DNA of 64,000 bases from Paenibacillus dendritiformis (GTDB taxonomy: Bacteria; Bacillota; Bacilli; Paenibacillales; Paenibacillaceae), in the NCBI RefSeq assembly GCF_021654795.1, contig NZ_AP025344.1, positions 2,108,501-2,172,500 of the forward strand. The letters run 5' to 3'. This document shows positions 1 to 8,981 of this stretch, one piece after another. A model generated the notes under the pieces. It was not told where the DNA came from. It made no database searches and worked only from the letters and a program-made list of their open reading frames with translations. The position numbers were made by a program, and so were the translations under genes. The stretch's first letter is position 1; each line of letters opens with the position of its first letter.

Positions 1-1
1 C

Positions 2-187
2 GCTGCGGCCGGAGAGGCCGAGGCTGTCCCGGGGACTGTTCTGACGGCCGGTGCGGACGGCCTTCGCGTCCAGACCGGACAAGGGGTTCTTAACCTGCTA
101 GAAGTGCAGCCCGCCGGCAAGAAGGCCATGCCGGCCTCCGAGTTCCTTCGCGGCGGCAAAATGGAGCAAGGGACGGTGCTGTCGTGA
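2..187 (+). CDS. fmt: Methionyl-tRNA formyltransferase, C-terminal fragment
   Basis: Only the last 61 codons are inside the window; the gene enters from the left edge and stops at TGA 185-187. The visible peptide runs from a DGLRVQTGQG segment through LLEVQPAGKKAMPASEFLRG, the typical end of the Fmt C-terminal (OB-fold-like) domain that helps bind initiator tRNA. Fmt formylates Met-tRNAfMet with 10-formyl-THF. The stop overlaps the GTG start of rsmB in the arrangement tcGTGA, so the two genes are translationally coupled, as fmt and rsmB are in Bacillus. The catalytic domain is outside the window. Confidence 0.9.
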   Translation, partial: AAAGEAEAVPGTVLTAGADGLRVQTGQGVLNLLEVQPAGKKAMPASEFLRGGKMEQGTVLS

Positions 188-1596
188 ACGGAGGAGAACG
201 CCGTCCGCCCCGCAGACGGATGACGGCACGCGATGTCGCGCTGGAGGTGCTTGTCCGGGTAGAGAAGGAAGGCTCCTACAGCAATCTGGAGCTGAACCGG
301 GCGCTGAAGGAAGCGCAGTTGGAACGGGCGGACGCCGGGCTGGCGACGGAGCTGGTGTACGGCACGATTCAGCGCCTCAACACGATTGACGGCGTGCTGG
401 CGAGGAAGGTGCAGCGCGGCTTGGCGAAGCTGAAGCCCTGGGTCCGCAATCTGCTCCGCATGACGGTCTACCAGCTTCGCTATCTTGACCGCGTGCCTCC
501 GCATGCGGCGGTGAACGAAGCGGTCGCGATTGCGAAGCGGCGCGGTCAGCAGGCGATGGGCGGCTTCGTGAACGGAGTTCTGCGCGCCATCATGCGCGAA
601 CCGGAGCTGTGGGACGCACCGCCTGCCGAAGGCGCCATCAGCCGCATCGCCTGGGAGCATTCGCATCCGGAGTGGCTCGTCGCCCGCTGGATCGCCGCTT
701 ACGGCGAAGCCGAGACGGCCGCCATGTGCGCGGCGAACAACCGGCCGCCGCATGGCAGCGCGCGGGTGAACCGGCTGCGCGGCACGCGGGAGGCGCTGCT
801 GGCCGAGATGCGAACGGACGGCTACCGGGCCGAGGCGTCCGCGCTCTCGCCCGACGGCATCGTAGCCGCCGGCGCCGGCAATCTGGCGCACAGCGCCTGG
901 TATCGCGACGGCCGCCTGTCGGTACAGGACGAGAGCTCCATGCTCGTCGTCGAGGCGCTGCGGCCGGAACCGGGCATGCGCGTCCTGGACTGCTGCGCCG
1001 CGCCAGGCGGCAAATCGACCCATATCGCCGAACGGATGGGCGATATGGGCGAAGTGACGGCGAACGACGTCCACGCCCATAAGGTGGCGCTAATCGAGGA
1101 GCAGTCCGCCCGGCTTGGCTTGACGTCGCTCCGCGTAATGAACGTCGATGCGGCGGAACTGGGACAAGCCTTGCCGCCTGCATCGTTCGACGCCGTGCTC
1201 TTGGACGCGCCATGCACCGGCTTCGGCGTCATTCGCCGCAAGCCGGACATCAAATGGGCGAAGCGCGAGGAAGATGTCGCGGCGATCGCCGCGCTTCAGG
1301 AGCGGCTGCTGATGGAAGCGGCACGAATGGTGCGCCCCGGCGGCCGGCTCGTCTACTCGACCTGCACGGTCGAGCCGGAGGAGAATGGGGACGCCGTCCG
1401 CCGCTTCCTGGAACGAACGCCCGGCTGGGCGCTGGATGCATCGTGGACCCGCGATTTGCCGCAGGACCCGCTGGACGCAGCCTTGCGCAGGAGCCCCGCG
1501 GGCATGCTGCAGGTGCTGCCGCAGGATGCCGGGTCTGACGGCTTCTTCATTGCCTGTCTTCAGCGTACGGATGAAGCGTCGGCGGAAGGAAACTGA
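184..1596 (+). CDS. rsmB: 16S rRNA (cytosine-967 C5)-methyltransferase RsmB
   Basis: A 470-residue SAM-dependent rRNA methyltransferase that modifies C967 (E. coli numbering) of 16S rRNA. An N-terminal NusB-like RNA-binding domain (about residues 15-150) precedes the Rossmann methyltransferase domain. The SAM loop CCAAPGGKSTH is near residue 270, the motif IV DAPCTGFG near 342, and the motif VI STCTVEPEENG near 392, giving the two cysteines expected of an m5C enzyme. The GTG start at 184 overlaps the fmt stop; an ATG at codon 13 is an alternative. The gene ends before a strong hairpin and a repeat-filled intergenic region. Confidence 0.95.
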   Translation: MNGGERRPPRRRMTARDVALEVLVRVEKEGSYSNLELNRALKEAQLERADAGLATELVYGTIQRLNTIDGVLARKVQRGLAKLKPWVRNLLRMTVYQLRYLDRVPPHAAVNEAVAIAKRRGQQAMGGFVNGVLRAIMREPELWDAPPAEGAISRIAWEHSHPEWLVARWIAAYGEAETAAMCAANNRPPHGSARVNRLRGTREALLAEMRTDGYRAEASALSPDGIVAAGAGNLAHSAWYRDGRLSVQDESSMLVVEALRPEPGMRVLDCCAAPGGKSTHIAERMGDMGEVTANDVHAHKVALIEEQSARLGLTSLRVMNVDAAELGQALPPASFDAVLLDAPCTGFGVIRRKPDIKWAKREEDVAAIAALQERLLMEAARMVRPGGRLVYSTCTVEPEENGDAVRRFLERTPGWALDASWTRDLPQDPLDAALRRSPAGMLQVLPQDAGSDGFFIACLQRTDEASAEGN

Positions 1597-1613
1597 GGCA
1601 ATAGAGCGGAAAT

Positions 1614-1659
1614 ATAGCCGCATCGACCAAACGGTTGCCCGTCTGGACGATGCGGCTAT
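1614..1659 (+). terminator. Hairpin downstream of rsmB
   Basis: A perfect 12-bp stem (1614-1625 pairs with 1648-1659) encloses a 22-nt loop that can form a small inner stem. It lies 17 nt after the rsmB stop. The following bases are only moderately T-rich, so it is either a weak intrinsic terminator or an RNA 3'-end stabiliser. Confidence 0.5.
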
Positions 1660-1690
1660 TGTCGTTTCAATAGCACCATTAATCTCCGAG

Positions 1691-1990
1691 CGGTCAGGGC
1701 AGAGGAAGAGTCGCCGGCACCTTTTGAGCAATATCCCAAGCGGTCAGGGCAGAGGAAGAGTCGCCGGCACCTTTTGGGCAATATCCCAAACGGTCAGGGC
1801 AGAGGAAGAGTCGCCGGCACCTTTTGGGCAATATCCCAAGCGGTCAGGGCAGAGGAAGAGTCGCCGGCACCTTTTGGGCAATATCCCAAGCGGTCAGGGC
1901 AGAGGAAGAGTCTCCAGCACCTTTTGGGCAATATCCCAAGCGGTCAGGGCAGAGGAAGAGTCTCCAGCACCTTTTGGGCAATATCCCAAG
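1691..1990 (+). repeat. Minisatellite array A: six 50-bp tandem units
   Basis: Six head-to-tail 50-bp units start at 1691, 1741, 1791, 1841, 1891 and 1941, each opening with cggtcagggcagaggaagag. Units 1-4 share tcgccggcac; units 5 and 6 share tctccagcac. Other differences are single bases, and a degenerate seventh unit continues to about 2033. Each unit contains the small inverted repeat TTGGG-caatat-CCCAA. The open frames that run through the array are low-complexity and lack independent starts, so the array is treated as non-coding. Confidence 0.93.
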
Positions 1991-2199
1991 CGGCCAGGAA
2001 AGAGGAGGTGTGCAGCTTCCTTTTTAGAAAATAACTCATATGGTCAGGCAAGTTGTATGCCGTCTTTTCTCCTACAAAAGATGTACTTGTGCGTGAGGAG
2101 TTGTTATATTCATTCTCAATAGAATGGGCTCTTGGACGATGGAGAAAGTGAGAGCCTTAATTTTCTCAGCTTGACGGGGTGAGGCAGAGGCTGAGTGCT

Positions 2200-2466
2200 G
2201 GGATAATGAGCAAAAGAACTGCGAAAGAGGTATCTGAAGAGTTGGGATAATGAGCAAAAGAACTGGGAAAGAGGCATCTGACCAGTGGGGATAACGAGCA
2301 AAAGCACCGGCCGAAGAGGTACCTGACCAGTCGGGATAATGAGCAAAAGAACTGGGAAAGAGGCATCTGGCCAGTCGGGATAACGAGCAAAAGCACCGTC
2401 CGAAGAGGTATCTGACTCGTCGGGATAGCGCGCAAAAGCTCCATAAGAGAGCTGCCTGAACAGTGC
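2200..2466 (-). repeat. Minisatellite array B: about six 44/45-bp units, inverted relative to array A
   Basis: Units begin with gggata at 2200, 2244, 2288, 2333, 2377 and 2422 (period 44 or 45 bp). Two sub-types occur, one with aaagaactgggaaagagg and one with aaagcaccggccgaagagg. Read on the minus strand, a unit contains CTTTTGCTCATTATCCC followed shortly by GGTCAG. This closely resembles the CTTTTGGGCAATATCCC and GGTCAG of array A. The two arrays therefore look like diverged copies of one family in opposite orientation. No gene was found between rsmB and rlmN. Confidence 0.85.
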
Positions 2467-2696
2467 TGCCTTTAGAGGGAGCCGAGGGAAGAGAAGAGCC
2501 GAGGAAAGAAAACTTGTACGGTTCAGGAGGACATGCGCATAGATGAGGGCGGGTTGGTTGTATACTCGGAGTAGAGGCTGTTGACGGTGAGGTGTTTTGA
2601 GAGGCTTTGGAAGCAAGGGGCATGCCGGAGGCCGGGAGGAAGGGCGCTTGCGTACGCGGGCAGGCCTAGGACGGAGGATGCGAATTTGGCTTGGCT

Positions 2697-2725
2697 TTTG
2701 GCAAGGGCGCCATTTGTGGTAAAAT
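2697..2725 (+). promoter_or_regulatory. Probable promoter of rlmN
   Basis: An extended -10 element (TGG followed by TAAAAT at 2720-2725) lies 45 bp before the preferred rlmN start. A weak -35 (TTTTGG, 2697-2702) is 17 bp upstream. The call rests on the extended -10 and on position. Confidence 0.4.
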
Positions 2726-2770
2726 AGATCGACTGCATGACAAGTGATGAAGCGAAAGGTTGAACCATAC

Positions 2771-3823
2771 ATGAAACCATTTATATACGACTATACGTTT
2801 GAGCAGCTTGAGCAATGGCTGAAGGAGCAGGGGGAGCCTGCTTTTCGGGCGGGGCAAATTTTCGACTGGCTCTATGTGAAGCGGGTGACCCGCTTCGAGG
2901 AGATGACGAATCTGTCCAAGGGGCTTCGCGGCAAGCTGGATGAGAGCTTCGATTTCGTGAACCTGAAGGTGATTACGCATATGAAGTCGCAGGACGGCAC
3001 GGTCAAGTTTTTGTTCGGGCTGCATGACGACCATGCGATCGAGACGGTCATCATGAAGCATAATTATGGGAACAGCATTTGCGTGACGACCCAGGTCGGG
3101 TGCCGCGTTGGCTGTACGTTCTGCGCCTCGACGCTTGGCGGGCTGAAGCGCAACCTGACGGCGGGCGAGATCGTGGCTCAAGTCGTCACGGCGCAGAAGA
3201 TGCTTGATGAGACGAACGAGCGCATCAGCAGTATCGTCATTATGGGAACAGGCGAGCCGTTCGAGAACTACGACGCGACGATGGCGTTTCTCCGGACGAT
3301 GATTCATGAGCGAGGGCTGAATATCGGGCAGCGCCATATTACGGTGTCGACGAGCGGCATTGTGCCGAGTATTTACCGGTTCGCGGACGAGAACACGCAG
3401 ATCAATCTCGCGATCTCGATCCATGCGCCGAATGATGCGCTGCGCTCGAAGCTTATGCCGGTGAACCGCCGCTATCCGTTCATCGAGGTGATGGAGGCCC
3501 TGAAGCACTATCAGGTGAAGACCGGGCGCAGAATTACGTTCGAGTACGCTCTCATCGGGGGCGTGAATGACAAAGTGGAGCATGCGGAGGAGCTGGCGGA
3601 CATGCTCAAGCGGATGGAGATGCTGGCCCACGTCAATCTGATTCCGGTCAACTATGTGCCGGAGCGGAATTATATCCGCACTCCGCGCAACGATATTTTC
3701 AAGTTCCATCGCACGCTGCTGGATCGGGGCATTAACTCGACCATCCGGCGGGAGCAGGGGCATGATATTGCCGCCGCTTGCGGCCAGCTGCGTGCCAAGC
3801 ATTTGGAGTCCAATGCGAGGTGA
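2771..3823 (+). CDS. rlmN: Dual-specificity RNA methyltransferase RlmN
   Basis: A radical-SAM enzyme that makes 2-methyladenosine at A2503 of 23S rRNA and A37 of some tRNAs. The 4Fe-4S cluster motif CRVGCTFC (CxxxCxxC) is near residues 111-118. The second catalytic cysteine lies in [11 protein letters not shown] near the C-terminus. GTGEPF and the SISIHAPND segment also match the family. ATG 2771 (MKPFIYDY) is preferred because aaaggttg precedes it at a reasonable distance; ATG 2744 would add nine residues. The gene heads the run rlmN-stp-prkC, with only 6 bp to stp. Confidence 0.95.
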   Translation: MKPFIYDYTFEQLEQWLKEQGEPAFRAGQIFDWLYVKRVTRFEEMTNLSKGLRGKLDESFDFVNLKVITHMKSQDGTVKFLFGLHDDHAIETVIMKHNYGNSICVTTQVGCRVGCTFCASTLGGLKRNLTAGEIVAQVVTAQKMLDETNERISSIVIMGTGEPFENYDATMAFLRTMIHERGLNIGQRHITVSTSGIVPSIYRFADENTQINLAISIHAPNDALRSKLMPVNRRYPFIEVMEALKHYQVKTGRRITFEYALIGGVNDKVEHAEELADMLKRMEMLAHVNLIPVNYVPERNYIRTPRNDIFKFHRTLLDRGINSTIRREQGHDIAAACGQLRAKHLESNAR

Positions 3824-3829
3824 AGAAGA

Positions 3830-4588
3830 ATGAGAGCTGTGCATCGTTCCGATGTTGGACGCGTGCGCGCAGTCAACGAAGATCGGGCCTATGTGTCCGA
3901 GCTGGCGAACGGCTATGATCTGGCCGTCGTCGCGGATGGCATGGGCGGACATCAGGCGGGCGATATCGCGAGCCGCCTGGCGGTAGAGACCGTGGTCTCC
4001 GAGCTGGCGGCTCTTCCCCGGCAGCTGGAGCAGCAGCAGTTGGCGGGAGCGTTGGAGGACGCGATTCTTCGCGCCAACCACACGATCTTCCATATTGCAT
4101 CCCAGGATGAAAAGTACCACCACATGGGAACAACCATTGTGGCGGTGCTGTTTCCGTCTGGGCAGACGAGCGGATACATAGGCCACATCGGCGACAGCCG
4201 AGCCTATCGAATCGGCCGGCGGGGGATCGTTCAGTTGACGGAGGACCATACGCTCGTCAATGAACTAGTCAAGAGCGGCCAGATCGGCCCGGAAGAGGCG
4301 GAGCGCCATCCGCGGCGCAATGTGCTGGTGCGGGCGCTCGGCACCGATGAACAGGTGAAGGTGGATATTATCCCGGTGGAGTACGGCGAAGATGATACGC
4401 TGCTGCTGTGCAGCGACGGGTTGACCAGCATGGTGGATGAGGATCATATCTGGAGCACGGTCATCGATCCGTCGCTTCCGTTATCGGCCCGGGCAGACCG
4501 GCTGCTTAGCCAGGCGCTGGAGGCCGGCGGAGACGATAACGTTACGGTCGTCCTGTTGGAGCACCCTGACGCCGGGAAGGAGGAGTGA
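3830..4588 (+). CDS. stp: PP2C-type serine/threonine phosphatase Stp/PrpC
   Basis: A 252-residue cytoplasmic Mn/Mg-dependent protein phosphatase that reverses phosphorylation by the adjacent PrkC kinase. PP2C metal-site motifs are in order: an N-terminal D-V-G-R-V-R-x-x-N-E-D segment, VADGMGGHQAGD near residue 38, GDSRAYRI near 122, and the C-terminal DDNVTVVLLE. The length is normal for bacterial single-domain PP2C. The gene begins 6 bp after rlmN and ends 4 bp before prkC, the usual phosphatase-kinase pair of Gram-positive bacteria. Confidence 0.95.
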   Translation: MRAVHRSDVGRVRAVNEDRAYVSELANGYDLAVVADGMGGHQAGDIASRLAVETVVSELAALPRQLEQQQLAGALEDAILRANHTIFHIASQDEKYHHMGTTIVAVLFPSGQTSGYIGHIGDSRAYRIGRRGIVQLTEDHTLVNELVKSGQIGPEEAERHPRRNVLVRALGTDEQVKVDIIPVEYGEDDTLLLCSDGLTSMVDEDHIWSTVIDPSLPLSARADRLLSQALEAGGDDNVTVVLLEHPDAGKEE

Positions 4589-4592
4589 GTAA

Positions 4593-6722
4593 GTGATAGG
4601 AACAACACTTGCCGGAAGGTATGAGATTACCGCCCGAATCGGCGGGGGCGGCATGGCTCTCGTCTATAAGGCATTGGATAATCTGTTGAACCGTTATGTC
4701 GCGGTCAAGGTGCTGCGCCAGCAGTTCGTGCATGACGAGGAGTTTATCCAGCGCTTTCGGCGAGAGGCCCAGTCCGCCGCTTCGCTGAGCCACCCGAACG
4801 TGGTCAGCATTTACGATGTCGGTCAAGAGGACGACACGCATTATATTGTTATGGAATATGTGGAAGGGCATAATCTGAACGAGATTATACAGCAGCGTGC
4901 CCCGCTGCAGGTCGAGGAAGCGGTGCGGATCGCGTCCCAAATATGCGATGCGCTCGACCATGCCCACCAGAACCGGATTATTCATAGAGATATTAAGCCT
5001 CATAATATACTGATCGGCCGCAATGGCCGGGTTAAAGTAACGGACTTCGGCATCGCCCGGGCCGTCACGTCGTCGACCATTACCCAGACGGGATCGGTCG
5101 TCGGATCGGTGCATTACTTCTCGCCGGAGCACGCCAAAGGAATCTCGGCGGGGGAAAAGTCCGATTTGTATTCTCTCGGCATCGTGCTCTATCAAATGCT
5201 GACCGGCAGACTGCCGTTTTTGGGCGAAAGTCCGATCAGCGTCGCGCTCAAGCATTTGCAGGAGCCGTTCGAGGAGCCGCGGAAGGTGAATCCGCATATT
5301 CCGCAAAGCGTGGAAAATATTATTTTGAAGTCGATGCGCAAAAACCCGGCGGAGCGGTACCAATCCGCCGCGGAAATGCTGCGCGACCTGGAGACCAGCC
5401 TGTCTCCGGAGCGCGCGCATGAAGCGAAGGTGATGTTCGCCCAGCGCAAAGTGTACGAGGACCCGGAAGAAACCCGCGTCATGCCCGCCATTCGGGCGCA
5501 GGAGCGGGAGGAGCGCCCGCCTGCGGATACGTATCCCGGAGCAGCTCCCGCGCCTGCGGCGCCCCCGGCGGCAGCCGGCAGGGAGCCGGCCAAGCCGGCT
5601 CAGAAGGGGTGGGTGAAGCCGGCGGTCTGGATCGGGGGAACGCTGTTGTTCCTCGGTATCCTGGTTGGCGTGGTTATCTATGTGAAAAGTCTGCTTGTCG
5701 TCAATGATGTGGTCATGCCGAACCTCATCAAAATGACGGAGCAGGAGGCGCTGAACACGTTGGCCGCGCTGAAAATCGAGGTGGAAGATCCGATTGTCCG
5801 CGAGCCGAAGGAAGGCTTCGAGAAGGGCGTGGTCTTCGATCAGAGCAAGCCGGAGGGCACGAAGGTCAAGGAAGGCTCGAGCGTCCGGCTGTATGTCAGC
5901 GAGGGAACGCCGTATATTAAGATGGAGGACTACGCCGGCAAGCCTTCGGAACTGGTCATTCAGCAGTTGATCGAAATCGGCTTCGACAGCTCCCGGATTA
6001 CGAAGGAGCCGGTCTTTGACGATGAAGCCGAGCCGGGCACGGTGGTCGGCACGACGCCGGCTGCCGGGGAGAAGGTTGATCCGCGCAACGCTTCCGTGAA
6101 GCTGCTGGTCAGCAAAGGCAAGGAGACGTTCGGCATGCCGAATCTCGTCGGCGCGACGAAGGAAGAGGCCATCGCCAAGATTGAAGCGAGCGGGTTGAAG
6201 CTGGCCAAGGACGGCGTTATCGAGGAGCCGAGTTATGAGCAGCCGGCTGGCCGCGTATTCAAGCAGCAGCCGTTCGAGCCTAACGATCCGGTCGCCAAGG
6301 GCTCGGAGGTCCGCATCTATGTCAGCTCGGGCTACCCGCCGGAGGCGCTGCGCTATACGTTCCCGCTGCCCGTGAGTCCCGCGGAGCACGGCAAGACAAG
6401 CACGATCCGCATCGTCTATACGGACGCAACCGGAGAGAATAAAGAGTGGGGTACACAGAAAATCACATCAAGTCAAATCTTCAACGTAGAGCTCGTGCTC
6501 GCTCCGAACAAAGACGGGGTCGTACTATTGTATCGGGACGGTGACTTCCTGGATACGTACACGGTGAGCTATACCGATGCCAAGCAGGGCACGGTGCAGA
6601 TACCGGGGATAGACGACCCCTCGGCCAGGCAAGGGCAAGAAGTTGAAGGAGAAATTCAGGGACAGAGCGAAGGAGAAGGGGAAGGGCAAGAAGATGGGGG
6701 AGGAATAGATCCGGGCGAGTAA
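4593..6722 (+). CDS. prkC: Membrane Ser/Thr protein kinase PrkC with PASTA repeats
   Basis: A Hanks-type kinase of 709 residues. The kinase domain covers about residues 10-270, with the glycine loop GGGGMA, HRDIKPHN near 131 and DFG near 151. A proline- and alanine-rich juxtamembrane linker leads to one membrane helix at about 343-367. Three extracellular PASTA repeats start near 372 (VVMPNL), 440 and 510 and would bind muropeptides; an acidic Glu/Gly-rich tail ends the protein. PrkC controls cell-wall growth and spore germination in Bacillus. The GTG start at 4593 has AAGGAGG 9 nt upstream, inside the end of stp. Confidence 0.95.
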   Translation: MIGTTLAGRYEITARIGGGGMALVYKALDNLLNRYVAVKVLRQQFVHDEEFIQRFRREAQSAASLSHPNVVSIYDVGQEDDTHYIVMEYVEGHNLNEIIQQRAPLQVEEAVRIASQICDALDHAHQNRIIHRDIKPHNILIGRNGRVKVTDFGIARAVTSSTITQTGSVVGSVHYFSPEHAKGISAGEKSDLYSLGIVLYQMLTGRLPFLGESPISVALKHLQEPFEEPRKVNPHIPQSVENIILKSMRKNPAERYQSAAEMLRDLETSLSPERAHEAKVMFAQRKVYEDPEETRVMPAIRAQEREERPPADTYPGAAPAPAAPPAAAGREPAKPAQKGWVKPAVWIGGTLLFLGILVGVVIYVKSLLVVNDVVMPNLIKMTEQEALNTLAALKIEVEDPIVREPKEGFEKGVVFDQSKPEGTKVKEGSSVRLYVSEGTPYIKMEDYAGKPSELVIQQLIEIGFDSSRITKEPVFDDEAEPGTVVGTTPAAGEKVDPRNASVKLLVSKGKETFGMPNLVGATKEEAIAKIEASGLKLAKDGVIEEPSYEQPAGRVFKQQPFEPNDPVAKGSEVRIYVSSGYPPEALRYTFPLPVSPAEHGKTSTIRIVYTDATGENKEWGTQKITSSQIFNVELVLAPNKDGVVLLYRDGDFLDTYTVSYTDAKQGTVQIPGIDDPSARQGQEVEGEIQGQSEGEGEGQEDGGGIDPGE

Positions 6723-6837
6723 GTGTCCGCACTCTTTTTTCCAAGATGAGATTGGCCGCCCTTCCATCGCGCGTCTGAGATCGGGATGTGCCGGTGGAGG
6801 GGCCCCTATAACTTCGAATTACATGGAGGGAATCGAT

Positions 6838-6864
6838 ATGTTCGTGGTAGATAAGCATGCCTAA
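6838..6864 (+). other. Short leader ORF overlapping the rsgA start
   Basis: An eight-codon frame (MFVVDKHA) begins at ATG 6838 with a good Shine-Dalgarno (ggaggg, 6824-6829) 8 nt upstream. It stops at 6862-6864, just inside rsgA, whose ATG 6857 has no good site of its own. It may feed ribosomes to rsgA by translational coupling. Confidence 0.4.
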
Positions 6865-7774
6865 AGGCCTTATCGTCAAGGCGTTGAGCGGATATTATTA
6901 CGTGGAGGAAGAGGGGCAGCGCGGCGGTGAGACCGTGCAGTGCCGGGCACGGGGCATTTTTAAGAAGAAAGGCGTGTCCCCGTTGGTCGGCGACCGCGTC
7001 GTCTACTCCTTCACCGAGAACGGCGAGGGCGTCGTGGACGAGATCGAGCCGCGGGAGAGCGAGCTGATTCGGCCGCCCATCGCCAATGTCTCGCTGGCGG
7101 CGCTCGTGTTCTCGGTGACGGAGCCGGAGCTGAACATGCAGCTGCTGGACAAGTTCCTCGTCCATATCGAGCATGCGGAGGTGGAGGCGGTCATCCTGCT
7201 GACGAAGTGGGATCTGCTCGATCGGCTGCCGGGGGAGGAGTCGGCCCGTCTGCGCCGGCGGATGGATGAGTTGATCGCCTTGTACCGGCAGATTGGATAC
7301 GAGGTCATCGCCACGAGCGCCAAGGGCGGCTTCGGCTATCAAGGCGTGGCGGACCGGTTAGCCGATCAGATCAGCGTCTTCGCCGGCCAGTCCGGGGTTG
7401 GTAAGTCCTCTCTCTTGAACGCGATGCTCCCTGGAGTGTCACTGGAGACGAACCAGATTAGCCAGAGGCTGGGCCGGGGCAAGCATACGACGCGCCACGT
7501 CGAGCTGCTGCCGCTTCCGCAGGGAGGATATATTGCCGATACGCCCGGATTCAGCCAGCTTGATTTCCTTGAGCTTGGGGTGGATCAGCTCGGCTGGTGC
7601 TTCCGTGAATTCCGAAGCTATGCGGGCGACTGCAAGTTCCGGGGCTGCACTCATATTCACGAGCCGGGCTGCCGGGTGAAGGAGGCGGTTCAGGAAGGCT
7701 CGATCGCGGGTTCGCGCTATGAACATTACCGGTTATTTTTCGACGAAATGAAAGACAAACGACGGAGGTACTGA
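6857..7774 (+). CDS. rsgA: Ribosome small-subunit GTPase RsgA (YloQ)
   Basis: A circularly permuted GTPase that acts in late 30S maturation. After an N-terminal OB fold, the G motifs appear in permuted order: TKWDLLD (G4) near residue 115, TSAKGG (G5) near 151, [12 protein letters not shown] (G1) near 176 and DTPGF (G3) near 228. A C-terminal zinc site follows ([14 protein letters not shown]). The start is fixed by an in-frame stop at 6848 and by the family N-terminus MPxG. PrkC phosphorylates RsgA in B. subtilis, which fits the neighbourhood. Confidence 0.95.
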   Translation: MPKGLIVKALSGYYYVEEEGQRGGETVQCRARGIFKKKGVSPLVGDRVVYSFTENGEGVVDEIEPRESELIRPPIANVSLAALVFSVTEPELNMQLLDKFLVHIEHAEVEAVILLTKWDLLDRLPGEESARLRRRMDELIALYRQIGYEVIATSAKGGFGYQGVADRLADQISVFAGQSGVGKSSLLNAMLPGVSLETNQISQRLGRGKHTTRHVELLPLPQGGYIADTPGFSQLDFLELGVDQLGWCFREFRSYAGDCKFRGCTHIHEPGCRVKEAVQEGSIAGSRYEHYRLFFDEMKDKRRRY

Positions 7775-7775
7775 C

Positions 7776-8459
7776 ATGACAGCACTGCAAACGATTCGTA
7801 TCGCCCCTTCTATCTTATCGGCCGACTTCGCCAAGCTGGGCGAAGAGGTGCGGAATGTGGAGCAGGGAGGAGCCGACTGGATTCACGTGGACGCGATGGA
7901 CGGCCGCTTCGTGCCGAATCTGACGCTCGGGCCGAACATTGTGCAAGCGATCCGCCCGCATACGGCGCTGCCGCTGGACGTGCATTTGATGATTGTCGAG
8001 CCGGAGAAGTATATCGATGCGTTCGCCGCCGCCGGAGCGGATGTCATTACGGTGCACGCGGAAGCATGCCCTCATCTTCATCGGGTCGTTCATCAGATTA
8101 AGGAGGCTGGCGCCCGGGCAGGCGTGGCGATTAATCCGGGAACGTCGCTGACGGCGATCGAAGAGGTGCTGGCGGATCTGGATCTGGTCCTTATCATGAC
8201 GGTGAATCCGGGATTCGGGGGACAGAAGTTCATCGCTTCGATGACGGACAAAATTCGCCGTCTTCGCCAACGGCTGGACGAGCTGGGCCGGGCAGAAACT
8301 CATATCGAAGTCGACGGGGGGATTACGGCCGAGACGGCGCCATTGGTCGCGGCGGCCGGAGCGGACGTGCTCGTGGCCGGCAGCGCGGTCTTTGGAGCGG
8401 CCAGCCGGGAAGCGGCCATTCGGTCGATCCGGGAAGCCGCGGAGCGAGCGCGGGCATGA
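7776..8459 (+). CDS. rpe: Ribulose-phosphate 3-epimerase
   Basis: A 227-residue TIM-barrel enzyme interconverting ribulose-5-P and xylulose-5-P in the pentose phosphate pathway. The family signatures are present: APSILSADF near the N-terminus, [12 protein letters not shown] (metal-binding His and Asp) near residue 32, DVHLMI near 66, [10 protein letters not shown] near 141 and EVDGGI near 174. It starts 1 bp after rsgA with an acggagg site inside rsgA, so the two are cotranscribed. Unlike B. subtilis, no thiN follows. Confidence 0.96.
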   Translation: MTALQTIRIAPSILSADFAKLGEEVRNVEQGGADWIHVDAMDGRFVPNLTLGPNIVQAIRPHTALPLDVHLMIVEPEKYIDAFAAAGADVITVHAEACPHLHRVVHQIKEAGARAGVAINPGTSLTAIEEVLADLDLVLIMTVNPGFGGQKFIASMTDKIRRLRQRLDELGRAETHIEVDGGITAETAPLVAAAGADVLVAGSAVFGAASREAAIRSIREAAERARA

Positions 8460-8494
8460 CTCGAACGGAGGGGCCGGAGAAGGGGAGAATGCCT

Positions 8495-8755
8495 ATGTGG
8501 AGAACGGCGCTGACGCTGGCGTCGTACAGCTTTTTGTGCGGCACGCTGGTCGGATTTTACGCTTTTTTGAATTTTCCGCTAAATATCATTTGCTCGCTTG
8601 GCGCGATTCTGCTCGGAATTCGCTTTTTCAAGCGGAATCCGACAAAGGGGATGCGCATCGGCTTAATCCTATTGTCGATTTTGTTCTATTTTATCTTCGT
8701 CTTCATGATGTCCGTATATTTATACATGCAGCAGATGCCGGCGCCCGCCGCATAA
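8495..8755 (+). CDS. Small two-helix membrane protein, unknown function
   Basis: About 86 residues with two hydrophobic spans (ALTLASYSFLCGTLVGF and onward; IGLILLSILFYFIFVFMMSVYLY). A short basic loop containing KRNPTKG separates spans and suggests an intracellular turn. I do not recognise the family. ATG 8495 is preferred because AAGGGGAG lies 7 nt upstream. Alternatives are ATG 8489 and ATG 8456; the latter overlaps the rpe stop as ATGA and would give 99 residues. It sits where thiN is found in B. subtilis and is followed by a clear terminator, so it closes the rsgA-rpe unit. Confidence 0.6.
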   Translation: MWRTALTLASYSFLCGTLVGFYAFLNFPLNIICSLGAILLGIRFFKRNPTKGMRIGLILLSILFYFIFVFMMSVYLYMQQMPAPAA

Positions 8756-8812
8756 TTGGGCGCGAATCGGGCTTGTCGCCCGTGCATAGATGAATGGCCT
8801 GCGGCATATGAT

Positions 8813-8849
8813 GGTTACATGAGCACAGATCTCTCATGTAACCTTTTTT
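8813..8849 (+). terminator. Intrinsic terminator after the rpe unit
   Basis: An 11-bp perfect stem, ggttacatgag (8813-8823) with ctcatgtaacc (8833-8843), is followed directly by six T residues (8844-8849). This is a canonical Rho-independent terminator. Confidence 0.85.
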
Positions 8850-8900
8850 ATGTTGCAAGAGACTAGCGGGGTAGGATGAGAATGACGAGGAGGGTGGAAG

Positions 8901-8981
8901 ATGAAGTTTTATACGTTTAAGCTGCCGAAGTTTTTGGGAGGTTTCGTCAAGGCGATTTTAAATACGTTTCAAAAAAGCTGA
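8901..8981 (+). CDS. spoVM: Stage V sporulation protein M
   Basis: A 26-codon gene. The product begins MKFYTFKLPKFLGGFVKA and ends in a polar tail (TFQKS). It matches B. subtilis SpoVM in exact length, in the conserved Pro9 and in the amphipathic helix that recognises the convex outer forespore membrane and recruits SpoIVA for coat assembly; SpoVM also inhibits FtsH. GAGGAGGG (8887-8894) provides a strong ribosome-binding site. Its place between rpe and the divergent rpmB is as in B. subtilis. Expression is expected from a mother-cell sporulation promoter, which I did not pinpoint. Confidence 0.95.
   Translation: MKFYTFKLPKFLGGFVKAILNTFQKS

Noticed and set aside
1385..2122. 245-codon ORF through array A and the end of rsmB
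   Set aside because: It overlaps rsmB and then follows the 50-bp repeat, which shifts frame with each unit; the repeated peptide is a by-product.
1691..2466. CRISPR array
   Set aside because: Units are contiguous without unique spacers and no cas genes are present, so these are minisatellites.
2666..4249. Long minus-strand ORF of 527 codons opposite rlmN and stp
   Set aside because: It is the antisense shadow of two well-supported genes, with Arg/His-rich composition typical of such shadows in GC-rich DNA.
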